Positions 7,539 to 14,214 of a stretch of 14,214 bases of DNA are shown here, piece after piece. Both the position numbers and the translations under genes were made by a program. The notes beneath the pieces are model-generated. The model did not search any database and was not told the DNA's origin. It saw nothing but the letters and a program-made list of their open reading frames with translations. The stretch lies in assembly GCA_964474285.1 (NCBI GenBank), contig CAYYSD010000077.1, forward strand, positions 1 through 14,214, in the 5' to 3' direction. This DNA comes from JACRBT01 sp964474285 (GTDB lineage Bacteria; Chloroflexota; Dehalococcoidia; Tepidiformales; Tepidiformaceae). The stretch's first letter is position 1, and each line of letters starts with the position of its first letter.

Positions 7539-7659
7539 GGCGCGCCGGGCACGATACGTGCGCATATCCACGCGCTCTTTGGGGTTCTCACGGATGGGTG
7601 GACCTGCTGGCCAGTCGTTTACTCTGGTGCGGGGAACGTCATCCCCCTGGAGAGAGCAC

Positions 7660-8118
7660 TTGTTTAACGTTCGTAAGTCATGGCGGCTGGCGCTTGCGGC
7701 GCCTTTGGCCGCTGCAGCCCTGCTTGGCGCCTGCGGAGGCGACGACGGCGGGAGTGATGGGGACGAGCAGTATGTCTCCGCGTTCTGCGGGGCAATGGCC
7801 GACTTCCTCAAGGCACAGCAGGCGCCGCCGGGCGCTTCCGGGAACTCTTCCCAGATCCTGGCGGCCGCGGCCAGGCCGTTCGACGAGCTGGTCAAGGCGC
7901 TCGAAGACGCCGACCCGCCATCCGACGCCAGGGAGTGGCACGAAGGCTTCGTCGCCGACATGAAGAAGATGACGGAAGCTCTCAAGAAGGGCGATATGTC
8001 GGCCCTCGAAGGCTTCGACGACATCGATGAGCCCCCGAGCAAGGTCGATAAGCGACTTTCGAAGGTCGCGGAGAAGAACAGGGACTGCCAGGAAGCCGGC
8101 CTTTTCGCGGGCAGCTAG
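7660..8118 (+). CDS. Small secreted lipoprotein of unknown function (TTG start)
   Basis: I choose TTG 7660, behind GGAG (7649-7652) with a 7-base spacer. It gives a 152-residue protein with a clean lipoprotein signal: positive start (VRKSWR), hydrophobic core LALAAPLAAAALL and lipobox LGAC with Cys25 as the lipidated residue. A Gly/Asp/Ser-rich spacer (GGDDGGSDGDE) follows, as in many surface lipoproteins of high-GC bacteria. The mature part is helical and charged, with two further cysteines (C43 in AFCGAM and C143 near the C-terminus) that could form a disulfide. An earlier GTG at 7558 would place about 34 residues before the signal and lacks a ribosome site. I do not recognise a family. The gene is monocistronic, with a strong terminator 23 bases after its stop. 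Confidence 0.8.
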   Translation: MFNVRKSWRLALAAPLAAAALLGACGGDDGGSDGDEQYVSAFCGAMADFLKAQQAPPGASGNSSQILAAAARPFDELVKALEDADPPSDAREWHEGFVADMKKMTEALKKGDMSALEGFDDIDEPPSKVDKRLSKVAEKNRDCQEAGLFAGS

Positions 8119-8140
8119 GCATTCGTCCTCGCAGCTCGGA

Positions 8141-8170
8141 ACGACAGCCCGGCTTTCGCCGGGCTGTTGT
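8141..8170 (+). terminator. Rho-independent terminator of the lipoprotein gene
   Basis: ACGACAGCCCGGC (8141-8153) pairs with GCCGGGCTGTTGT (8158-8170) through 13 base pairs, one of them G-T, around the loop TTTC. The following tract is T-rich but imperfect (GTTG). The long stem right behind the stop makes a terminator the best reading. Confidence 0.75.
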
Positions 8171-8201
8171 GTTGCCTGCGCCGGAGTGCAATTCGAGAAT
8201 C

Positions 8202-8242
8202 TACACACTGTTTACACACCGGTTACCGTTCGGGTGTGTTTT
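8202..8242 (+). promoter_or_regulatory. Repeated TACACAC / GTGTGT element upstream of the CAP gene
   Basis: TACACAC occurs at 8202-8208 and again at 8213-8219, exactly 11 bases (one helical turn) apart. ACACACC (8214-8220) is also the reverse complement of GGTGTGT (8233-8239), which runs into TTTT. It could be an operator for the CAP gene starting about 65 bases later, or a second weak terminator for the lipoprotein. Confidence 0.35.
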
Positions 8243-8306
8243 CGAGTGATGCCGCCGTCGATTCTGCAACCTGGGAAGGGCCTCAGCTTCCCTGGCAGGT
8301 GTGTGG

Positions 8307-9947
8307 ATGCGCGGAACCCGGGACAGGCGGCGGTGGCTGATTTCGCTCACGGCGGGGATTGCGACGTTCGCGGCGATTGTGGTGGGGTTCAGCGGGACGG
8401 CACAGCCAGTTCGCGCACTCAACAATTGCACGGTCTCGGACGCCGAGATCTCGCTCGATTCGGAGGAACAGGCGTTCCTCACGCTCATCAACAACTATCG
8501 CACTCAGAATGGCCGCGGCGCGCTGTCTACGACCACGAGCCTGAACAGGGCCTCTGCCTGGATGGCGAACGACCTCGGGGTGAAGGCGTATTTCAGCCAC
8601 GATGAACCCTCGGGCCGTAACTGGAGCCAGCGCCTCACCGACTGCGAACACCCAACGGGCGGGTGGCGTGGTGAAAACATCGCCGCCGGCACCGTCCGCG
8701 ACACGGCACTTGAGGCGTTCACCGCCTGGCAGAATTCACCCGGTCACAACGCCAACATGCTCAGCGCGAACTTCACGCGTATCGGGATCGGGCGAAAACT
8801 CGTTCCAGGCTCGCCCTACAACTGGTATTGGGTGACAGACTTTGGGACGAAGGACGACGCCCCGGGTGGCGGCGCGACCAACACTCCTACCGCGACACCG
8901 ACGCGCACGAACACTCCGGTCCCACCGGCTGCGACGCCGACGAGCACAAACACTCCCGTTCCCCCGACGGCCACGCCGACGCGCACGAACACTCCGGTCC
9001 CGCCGGCCGCGACGCCGACGAGCACAAACACTCCCGTGGCACCGACGGCCACACCGACGCGCACGAATACGCCGGTCCCACCGACCGCGACGCCGACGCA
9101 CACGAACACGCCGGTCCTTCCGCCGGCGACGAATACGCCCGCTGTTCCGGGCGCGTTCAATGTGCAATCCGTGAGTCCCGCGTTCGTGACGGCTGGAGGC
9201 AGTGCGTTCACGCTGACGGTCGACGGGGCCGGCTTCGCGCCCGGCGCGACCGTGCGGCTGAACGGGTCCCCGCGCGGAACTCAATTCGTTTCGCCGACGC
9301 GCCTGCTCGCCGCTGTCAGCGCGGGAGACATTGGAGCGCCGGGCGGGCCACGCGTTTCGGTGCAGAATGCCGGCGGCGCCATTGCCGGTGATCTCGTACT
9401 CACCGTGAACCCGGCGCCCATCCAGGTGACGACCGGTGCGACCGGGGGCCTTTGGGCTTACGCGCCGCTGCCCGTGGATGCCCTGGAGTACTCCTTGCCA
9501 CAGCAGGTTTCGGCTGTGTTCGTATGGGACAACGCAACGCAAACGTTCCGGTTCTGGTTCCGGGGCTTCCCTGCAGGCATGGCGACGCTTACCCAGGGCC
9601 TGCCTACGGGTTCATACGCAATGTTCCAGGCAACCGGGCCGGTGACGGTGAGCGGTCAGTCCGCGCCCGGCTTCACCATTCCTGCTCCCGGCGGCTCGTT
9701 CACGACGCATGCCGGCGCAACGGCCCAGGTTTGGTCCGGTTCTCCCACCGGAGTTCCGATGAACTCCCTGGCCACGGCGCTGCCGGAACAAGTGTCGGCC
9801 GTCTTCGCATGGGACCCGCAGACGCAGTCGTTCCGGTTCTGGTTCCGCGGTTTCAGCGGTTCTCTGAACACGCTGACCGACGGCCTGCAGCGCGGTGCGA
9901 CCTACTTCTTCCAGGCGCCCGGCGGCGCGACCGTCACCATGAACTAG
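8307..9947 (+). CDS. Secreted CAP/SCP-domain protein with TP-rich repeats, IPT/TIG and duplicated C-terminal domain
   Basis: A 546-residue exported protein. RGTRDRRRW plus LISLTAGIATFAAIVVGF is a signal peptide or anchor. Residues about 50-180 are a CAP domain (cysteine-rich secretory/SCP type) with the pocket residues H98 (FSH), E123 (GENIA) and H147 (SPGHNANML). Then come six 13-residue repeats of [TA]ATPT[RSH]TNTPVPP (195-272), an IPT/TIG-like beta domain (about 284-371), and two copies, 96 residues apart, of a domain centred on QVSAVF[VA]WD..TQ.FRFWFRGF (near 399 and 495). ATG 8307 is preferred over GTG 8301, because AGG at 8297-8299 sits 7 bases before it. CAP proteins may bind lipids or glycans, or act in the envelope; the role here is unknown. 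The gene converges with the other CAP gene. Confidence 0.9.
   Translation: MRGTRDRRRWLISLTAGIATFAAIVVGFSGTAQPVRALNNCTVSDAEISLDSEEQAFLTLINNYRTQNGRGALSTTTSLNRASAWMANDLGVKAYFSHDEPSGRNWSQRLTDCEHPTGGWRGENIAAGTVRDTALEAFTAWQNSPGHNANMLSANFTRIGIGRKLVPGSPYNWYWVTDFGTKDDAPGGGATNTPTATPTRTNTPVPPAATPTSTNTPVPPTATPTRTNTPVPPAATPTSTNTPVAPTATPTRTNTPVPPTATPTHTNTPVLPPATNTPAVPGAFNVQSVSPAFVTAGGSAFTLTVDGAGFAPGATVRLNGSPRGTQFVSPTRLLAAVSAGDIGAPGGPRVSVQNAGGAIAGDLVLTVNPAPIQVTTGATGGLWAYAPLPVDALEYSLPQQVSAVFVWDNATQTFRFWFRGFPAGMATLTQGLPTGSYAMFQATGPVTVSGQSAPGFTIPAPGGSFTTHAGATAQVWSGSPTGVPMNSLATALPEQVSAVFAWDPQTQSFRFWFRGFSGSLNTLTDGLQRGATYFFQAPGGATVTMN
8889..9122 (+). repeat. Six tandem 39-bp repeats inside the CAP gene
   Basis: Six in-frame 39-base units start at 8889, 8928, 8967, 9006, 9045 and 9084, followed by a short remnant (PATNTP, 9123-9140). 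The first four alternate R-type and S-type units, so the real period there is 78 bases. They encode an extended Thr/Pro linker, a likely site for O-glycosylation and for copy-number change by slippage. Confidence 0.9.
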
Positions 9948-10006
9948 CGGGCCGCGCATCGGGTCCGCGCCATCGGTCACGGTTCCCGGTAAAGCGGTCA
10001 CCCGTT

Positions 10007-10038
10007 TCGCCCTGAGTCAGCCATCTCGGGAAGGGCGA
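10007..10038. repeat. Inverted repeat between the convergent CAP genes
   Basis: TCGCCCT (10007-10013) and AGGGCGA (10032-10038) are perfect 7-bp reverse complements with an 18-base loop. Neither strand shows a T-tract, so a terminator role for either convergent gene is only possible. I see nothing else in 9948-10041. Confidence 0.35.
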
Positions 10039-10041
10039 GGC

Positions 10042-11265
10042 TCAGTCGCCGTCGTCGAAGCGGTGAACGAGCCGGCCAGTACAGTCGTAGAGAAGGGCGT
10101 CGTCGTTATCGGTGTTGTTCCAGACGGTGGATGCGACCCACCAGAGCGCGGTGGCGCTGTTCGCGAAGGGGTTACGCCCGGAGACAATGGTGACCTGCCC
10201 GTTCAGGATGAATCCTGCGGGGAAGTCGAACCGCTGGTTGCCGTTTTCGCTCACCAGGTACCAGCCGGTCATGAGCCCGGAACCGCTGACGTAGACGTGC
10301 TCGCCAAGCTTATCGAGTGCTGTGACCGTGGCGGTGGCGCCGTTGCACGCAGCCGTGACCGGCACCGTAGGCGTCGGAGTTGGCGCAGATGGCACGGTCG
10401 GGGAGACCGGCGGCTGGGCCGGAGTGGGGGTCGCGACACCGGCGATGGGCATGCCGCCGTCGTTTGCGATCTGGACGAGGACAGCCTTGAACGGCCTCGG
10501 GTCGGGCGGCGGAGTCGGTGTCGGCGTAGCAGCCGGCGTGTTCGTGGGAAAGGGAGTGAAGGTCGGGAGCGACGAGGTCGGAGTGGAAGTCGAGCTGGGT
10601 GCTGGGACGGTGGGCTGCCCGCCACCACCGCCTCCGCCGTTGACTGCCTGCGGGCAGGAACCGTTGATGGCGAACAAGAGCGCCACCCAGGCGACCTTGC
10701 CGCCGCTCGGAGAGCTTGCCCGCGCGATGCCGACGCACTTCACCGGCAGGCCGACACTGGCGGGGATGTTCACGCCGCTGCCGCCGTGGGCGGTCATGAT
10801 GCTGAGCGCCGTCTGGGGTGGGACGGAGGGCGCGGAACCGGCCTCGACCACTGCGAGGCCTTCTCCGCCCGCGGACGCGAAGCCGTTGCTCGAATAGCCG
10901 CAGTTTGATGCGCGCACGACCCAGTCGGCGCCATCCGCGTAGTGGCCGCCGGCGCCCGGGGTGTTCGCGAGGAACTGCGCATATCCCGCCGCCGCGGCGT
11001 TCAAGGTCGCGGAGATGGCCAGTGGGTGTGAACCGGGGATGTTCTGGTCGCGCCAACCCTGGAGGAGGTTGAGGAAGGAGAGTTCGTCTTCGGTGTTCGT
11101 GTGCGGGACACACGGCGCCGCTGCCTTCGCGGGCGAACTGCCTTCGCTGATGAGCGCCGAGAGCCCGGAGCCGCCAAACGAAATTCCCAGGACGAGCAGA
11201 GGAACGGCCACGCGCATTCGCCAGCTGCGCAAAGCGCCGTGAAGGGCTGTTGTTGAAGCGGTCAT
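10042..11265 (-). CDS. Secreted CAP-like protein with TP-rich linker and lamin-tail domain
   Basis: A 407-residue exported protein. The N-terminus (RSWRMRVAVPLLVLGISFGGSGLSAL, ending near AKAAA, residue 50) is a signal peptide. Residues about 55-205 form a CAP-like domain: ELSFLNLLQGWRDQN, H108 in GGHYADG, E135 in GGEGLA and H160 in IMTAHGG, with C122, C177 and C204 as possible disulfide partners. A Gly run and a Thr/Pro linker (210-250), a short middle piece (RPFKAVLVQIANDGGMPIAG) and a second TP linker lead to a C-terminal lamin-tail domain (about 313-407). That domain has EHVYVSG, GWYLVSENGNQRFDFP, L-x-G-x-V and the closing WNNTDNDDALLYDCTGRLV. Lamin-tail domains in bacteria often sit at the end of secreted proteins and may aid attachment. 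The start ATG (11263-11265 on the complement) has only a weak ribosome site; Met17 is an alternative. Confidence 0.87.
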   Translation of the reverse strand: MTASTTALHGALRSWRMRVAVPLLVLGISFGGSGLSALISEGSSPAKAAAPCVPHTNTEDELSFLNLLQGWRDQNIPGSHPLAISATLNAAAAGYAQFLANTPGAGGHYADGADWVVRASNCGYSSNGFASAGGEGLAVVEAGSAPSVPPQTALSIMTAHGGSGVNIPASVGLPVKCVGIARASSPSGGKVAWVALLFAINGSCPQAVNGGGGGGGQPTVPAPSSTSTPTSSLPTFTPFPTNTPAATPTPTPPPDPRPFKAVLVQIANDGGMPIAGVATPTPAQPPVSPTVPSAPTPTPTVPVTAACNGATATVTALDKLGEHVYVSGSGLMTGWYLVSENGNQRFDFPAGFILNGQVTIVSGRNPFANSATALWWVASTVWNNTDNDDALLYDCTGRLVHRFDDGD

Positions 11266-11301
11266 CGGATGCCTACCGGTCGTTCCCCCCTGCCGGAAGT
11301 G

Positions 11302-11332
11302 ACCATAACACGCGACTTTGTGTATGGGTCAA
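11302..11332 (-). promoter_or_regulatory. Putative sigma-70-type promoter of the lamin-tail CAP gene
   Basis: On the minus strand, TTGACC (complement of 11327-11332, 5/6) lies upstream of an extended -10 TGTTATGGT. Taking TTATGG gives an 18-base spacer and TATGGT gives 19. Transcription would begin about 30 bases before the ATG at 11265. No equally good promoter is seen for the divergent copper genes in 11333-11460. Confidence 0.42.
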
Positions 11333-11460
11333 CCGTTCGGCAGCGCCCCGCGCCAGAGTTTGCAGAGCGGTTACGGTCTGGCCACTTGCGAAGGGTGGTG
11401 CGGGAAACGCCCGGTAAGTGCGGTGGTCGCTCCTGCTGGGAGGCGTCGTACACTTTGACG

Positions 11461-12039
11461 GTGAAGCGATTCCTTGCCGGAGTGGTTGTGGCGGTGGCCG
11501 CGGTTGGATATGCGTCGACGGCATTTGCGCATGCCGAACCGGCGAAAGTCTCGCCCGGCGATGGCGCTGTGCTGAACGTGCGCCCGGCCCAGATCGAGAT
11601 CGAGATGTCGCAGGAGATGGCGCGTCGGGCGGGGGCGAACGACATCGACGTGTTCGACGCCGGCGGCAACGAAGTGACGGTGGTTTCCGCGGTCATCGAC
11701 AACGGCAACTACAAGAAGCTGACGGTTTCGCTGCCCCTGAACCTGCCCGTGGGCACGTACACGGTTAAGTGGAAGACGCTCAGCGATGAGGACGGCGACC
11801 CGGCGGATGGGAAGCTTTCGTTCACGTTCGATCCATCGAAGCCTGCCGACCCCGGCAAGGTTGTCGTGCGCGAAGACTTGCTGGCGCCGGAGGACCCGGC
11901 GGGCGAAGAATCCCCCGCGGGCGTGCCGGGGCTGGGCGGCGATTCAGGACGGTCGTGGGCCCTTGTGGCGGCCGTCGCGATCGCCGCCTTCGCCATTGGT
12001 AGCGGCGGCACGTTTCTGTTGGTCCAGAAGCGAGCATGA
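11461..12039 (+). CDS. Membrane-anchored CopC-like copper-resistance domain protein, Cu(II) His replaced
   Basis: 192 residues: signal peptide KRFLAGVVVAVAAVGYASTAFA, predicted cleavage just before H24 (HAEPAKVSPGDGAVL), a CopC/YobA-type beta-sandwich (about 24-123), an acidic Pro/Gly linker and a C-terminal helix SWALVAAVAIAAFAIGSGGTFLLV ending in QKRA. It is therefore held at the outer membrane face. CopC proteins bind periplasmic or extracellular copper with the mature N-terminal His and a DxH motif near the end of the domain. Here H24 and D111 are present, but the motif reads DGDPADG with D113 where His is usual. Copper binding may therefore be weak or altered. GTG 11461 is chosen; TTG 11455, 11 bases after GGGAGG (11438-11443), is a real alternative. 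The stop overlaps the next ATG as ATGA, so the two are coupled. Confidence 0.85.
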   Translation: MKRFLAGVVVAVAAVGYASTAFAHAEPAKVSPGDGAVLNVRPAQIEIEMSQEMARRAGANDIDVFDAGGNEVTVVSAVIDNGNYKKLTVSLPLNLPVGTYTVKWKTLSDEDGDPADGKLSFTFDPSKPADPGKVVVREDLLAPEDPAGEESPAGVPGLGGDSGRSWALVAAVAIAAFAIGSGGTFLLVQKRA

Positions 12040-14213
12040 AGAAGGCGGCAGGGCTGTTGGTGGCGGCGGTCGCGCTGTTCCTGGCGGCGCTCCCGGGCGA
12101 AGCGGCTGCCCACGCTGCACTGAGCCGGACGGAACCATCGCCGAACGCGTTTCTTCAGCGGCCACCCGGCCAGGTCGTGCTCGGCTTCACGGAGCCCATC
12201 GACCCGAAGCAGAGCGGAATCCGCCTGTTGGACGCGGTGGGACGCGAGGTGAAGCTTCCGGCGGCTGAGTTCGGCCGGGCGGGCACCGTAAGCGTTCAAG
12301 TTCCGACGCTGCCGCCGGGCATCTACAACGTGCTCTGGTTCAACCTTTCGAGTGTGGACGGGCACGCCCTGCGCGGGTCGTTTCCGTTCACGGTGCTCAA
12401 CCCGGATGGCTCAGTGCCGGACGTGACGAACACCGTCAGCGGCATCGGATCGTCGACAGACCCGGCGCCCCTGGCCGACGGTGTCGCGGTGCGGGCGCTT
12501 TCGCTGTTGGGGTTGCTCATTGTGGCCGGGGCGGCCGTCATGCTCTTGATCGTGCCGGGAGCGACGCCCGCCCTTCGACGCTGGATGGCCGTCGCGGCCT
12601 ATGCCGGTTCCGCCGTGCTCATCGCCGCGACGCTCCTGAACCTGGAGGTGCTGCGCACGGCGTACTCGTCGTTCTCTCTCAATGCGCTGATCTTCGAAAC
12701 GCGCGCGGGCGGCTTTTGGCTCACCCGGCTTGGGGCGGCCTTCTTCATCGCCTTCGTGGTGACGCTCGCCAACGAGATGCCGCGGCGGGCGGGGGCGGGC
12801 GCGGCGGCCGGGCTGGCCATCTACCTGTTCGCCTATTCGGCCACCAGCCACGCAGCGGCGGGGGCGGGCAGTGCGTGGGGCATCGGCATCGACGCGCTGC
12901 ACGGTGCATCGGCGGTCCTCTGGATCGGCGCCGTGATCGGCGTTGCGCTGTACGCGAGGCTCGCCTGGCGGAATGCGGCCTACGCGCCGCTGATGGCCCG
13001 CTTCGGTCTGCTGGCTTCGTTGCTGGTCTTCGTGCTCCTGGCCACGGGGCTCCTTTCGAGCTTCATCGAAATCTCGTCGCCGTCACAGCTCGTGGACACA
13101 CGGTATGGCCTGACCATGACTGCCAAGCTCGCGCTGATCGTGGTGCTCCTCGCCGTGGCGGGTTACAACGCCCGTTGGGGGCGGCGCCGGCTGGAAGCGC
13201 TGGCAGCCGGGGAGCCGCGCCGTTTCATCTTGACGGCCGTGGCAGAGGTCGCGCTTGGGATGGGCGTGTTCGTGACGGCTGCGTTGCTCACGCAGACGTC
13301 CGTCGCCAAGTCGATCGCGAAGGACAGCGAGACGCGCGTGTTTGAGCAGGACGCGACGGTCAACGGGCTGACGATCGGGCTCAAGATCGACCCGAACAGG
13401 ACAGGATTGAACACGTATCGCGTCACGTTGTTGGACCAGGGTGGGCAGCCGCAGAGCGCGCTTCGCGTCCGGCTCACGTTCCGTTACCAGGAGGATCAGA
13501 CAGTTGGGCCCGCGACGCTTGACCTGGCGGCGAGCTCCACGGCCGGAACGTATAGCGCGCAAGGCCCGTACCTGACCCTGGAAGGCCAGTGGCGAGTCGA
13601 AGTGAATGTGCGCCGCGAAAGCGTGGACGACACGACGGCCTTCTTCGATGTGAGGCCGGCCGGAGCGCCACTGGGCCTGACCACGAGCGGCGGACGCTGG
13701 GACAACCCGGCGCCGGGCATGACGTGGAACACGTTCGGAGGGATAGCCGTGCTGCTCGCTGGCCTGGGCATCGCCCTGTGGCGCGAACGGCTTGCGGGCC
13801 TTCGCCCCGGGGCAGGGTATGCGGTCAACGCGGGGACGGTGCTTGCGTTTGGTGTGGGGACCTTGCTGTTGTTCGGAGTGCATAAGGATGCCCCCTCCGG
13901 CGCTCTCCCCACAAACCCGATCTTCCCCGACCAGAACTCGGTTGCGACGGGCCAGCGGCTGTTCGAGGCGAATTGCGTGGCCTGCCACGGACGGTTTGGC
14001 GTTCCACCTCAGGGCCTCAACCTGAACCCCTATCCGCTCGACCTGACCGTTCACGTGCCCCAGCACCCCGACGGCCAGCTCTTCAACTTCATCAACAATG
14101 GCGTCCCGAATTCGGCGATGCGTGCGTGGGGCGATGGCCCGGGCGCCCTCAGCGATACCGAGATCTGGCACCTCGTGAACTTCTTGCGCACGCTGCGGCT
14201 CGTGGAGCAGTAG
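12036..14213 (+). CDS. CopC-CopD-YtkA/FixH-like-cytochrome c fusion protein
   Basis: 725 residues with four modules. After a signal peptide ending AAA, H26 begins a CopC domain (26-125) with the full Cu(II) set H26, D108 and H110 (SVDGHALRG). Eight membrane helices (about 150-425) form a CopD domain, including LTRLGAAFF, ATSHAAA and LHGASAVLWIGA. An outside beta domain (about 430-540, DATVNGLTIGLKIDPNRTGLNTYRVTL...) resembles YtkA/FixH-type domains. Two more helices (about 566-584 and 598-617) lead to a class I cytochrome c domain (636-722) with C647-V-A-C650-H651 and likely Met ligand M695. The even helix count puts the CopC, YtkA-like and heme domains all outside. CopD proteins move copper across the membrane; the heme domain suggests redox coupling or delivery to a respiratory oxidase, which is inference. 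It overlaps the preceding CopC gene by 4 bases. Confidence 0.9.
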   Translation: MKKAAGLLVAAVALFLAALPGEAAAHAALSRTEPSPNAFLQRPPGQVVLGFTEPIDPKQSGIRLLDAVGREVKLPAAEFGRAGTVSVQVPTLPPGIYNVLWFNLSSVDGHALRGSFPFTVLNPDGSVPDVTNTVSGIGSSTDPAPLADGVAVRALSLLGLLIVAGAAVMLLIVPGATPALRRWMAVAAYAGSAVLIAATLLNLEVLRTAYSSFSLNALIFETRAGGFWLTRLGAAFFIAFVVTLANEMPRRAGAGAAAGLAIYLFAYSATSHAAAGAGSAWGIGIDALHGASAVLWIGAVIGVALYARLAWRNAAYAPLMARFGLLASLLVFVLLATGLLSSFIEISSPSQLVDTRYGLTMTAKLALIVVLLAVAGYNARWGRRRLEALAAGEPRRFILTAVAEVALGMGVFVTAALLTQTSVAKSIAKDSETRVFEQDATVNGLTIGLKIDPNRTGLNTYRVTLLDQGGQPQSALRVRLTFRYQEDQTVGPATLDLAASSTAGTYSAQGPYLTLEGQWRVEVNVRRESVDDTTAFFDVRPAGAPLGLTTSGGRWDNPAPGMTWNTFGGIAVLLAGLGIALWRERLAGLRPGAGYAVNAGTVLAFGVGTLLLFGVHKDAPSGALPTNPIFPDQNSVATGQRLFEANCVACHGRFGVPPQGLNLNPYPLDLTVHVPQHPDGQLFNFINNGVPNSAMRAWGDGPGALSDTEIWHLVNFLRTLRLVEQ

Positions 14214-14214
14214 G

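Noticed and set aside
7631..7646. GGGGA/TCCCC hairpin ahead of the lipoprotein ribosome site.
   Set aside because: Only 5 base pairs, and it does not include the Shine-Dalgarno sequence. It is expected by chance in GC-rich DNA.
7558..7659. GTG 7558 as the lipoprotein start.
   Set aside because: It would put about 34 residues before the signal peptide and has no Shine-Dalgarno sequence, while TTG 7660 has an ideal one.
8202..8219. TACACA-containing repeats as DnaA boxes of an origin.
   Set aside because: The better copy is 8 of 9 to the consensus and the other 7 of 9. There is no AT-rich unwinding region, box cluster or replication gene nearby.
8889..9122. Regular repeats as a CRISPR array.
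   Set aside because: The units are directly joined with no unique spacers, are in frame within the CAP gene and encode a Thr/Pro linker.
10063..10908. A long plus-strand open frame opposite the lamin-tail CAP gene.
   Set aside because: Its product is low-complexity and biased, while the opposite strand has a signal peptide, CAP residues and a lamin-tail domain.
13083..14171. A 362-codon minus-strand open frame opposite the cytochrome fusion.
   Set aside because: It has no domain and no ribosome site, and the plus strand encodes clear membrane helices and a CxxCH heme motif there.

Overview
The window is GC-rich bacterial DNA carrying ten protein genes, with no tRNA, rRNA, CRISPR array or recognisable insertion sequence. 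The best guess for the source is a member of the Chloroflexota (Dehalococcoidia-like or a relative). This is inferred from secreted CAP-domain proteins with long TPT/NTP-rich linkers, a lamin-tail domain, a repeated 'VSAVFxWDxxTQxFRFWFRGF' C-terminal domain, a CaiB-type CoA transferase, a MaoC-like hot-dog protein and frequent GTG/TTG starts. Actinobacterial or Thermomicrobia-like origin cannot be excluded.

Layout. (1) 1-387: a hot-dog (MaoC/FAS1-type dehydratase) gene, possibly cut by the window edge. (2) 513-5013: three same-strand genes: a YjdF/DUF2238-like polytopic membrane protein, a CPBP-type intramembrane protease homologue with altered catalytic motifs, and a 964-residue LuxR-family ATPase regulator. 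(3) 5170-5526: a small cupin gene. Its Shine-Dalgarno sequence is buried in a long predicted hairpin, and a strong intrinsic terminator follows. (4) 5584-6768 (minus strand) and 6834-7538 (plus strand): a divergent pair, a family III CoA transferase and a metallo-beta-lactamase-fold hydrolase. (5) 7660-8118: a small lipoprotein that probably starts at TTG, with a strong terminator behind it. (6) 8307-9947 (plus) and 10042-11265 (minus): two convergent genes for secreted CAP proteins with different C-terminal domains. (7) 11461-14213: a translationally coupled copper pair. It consists of a membrane-anchored CopC-like protein and a large CopC-CopD-YtkA/FixH-like-cytochrome c fusion.

How the parts fit. 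The acyl-CoA genes (hot-dog protein, CoA transferase) and the MBL hydrolase look like ordinary accessory metabolism. The CAP proteins and the lipoprotein are exported envelope or extracellular proteins. The two copper genes overlap by 4 bases and must act together at the outer face of the membrane. The most unusual items are the four-module CopC-CopD-cytochrome fusion, its partner CopC that has lost a Cu(II)-ligand histidine, and the SD-masking leader of the cupin gene. No complete novel defence or mobile system is visible. No gene-free stretch exceeds 300 bases.
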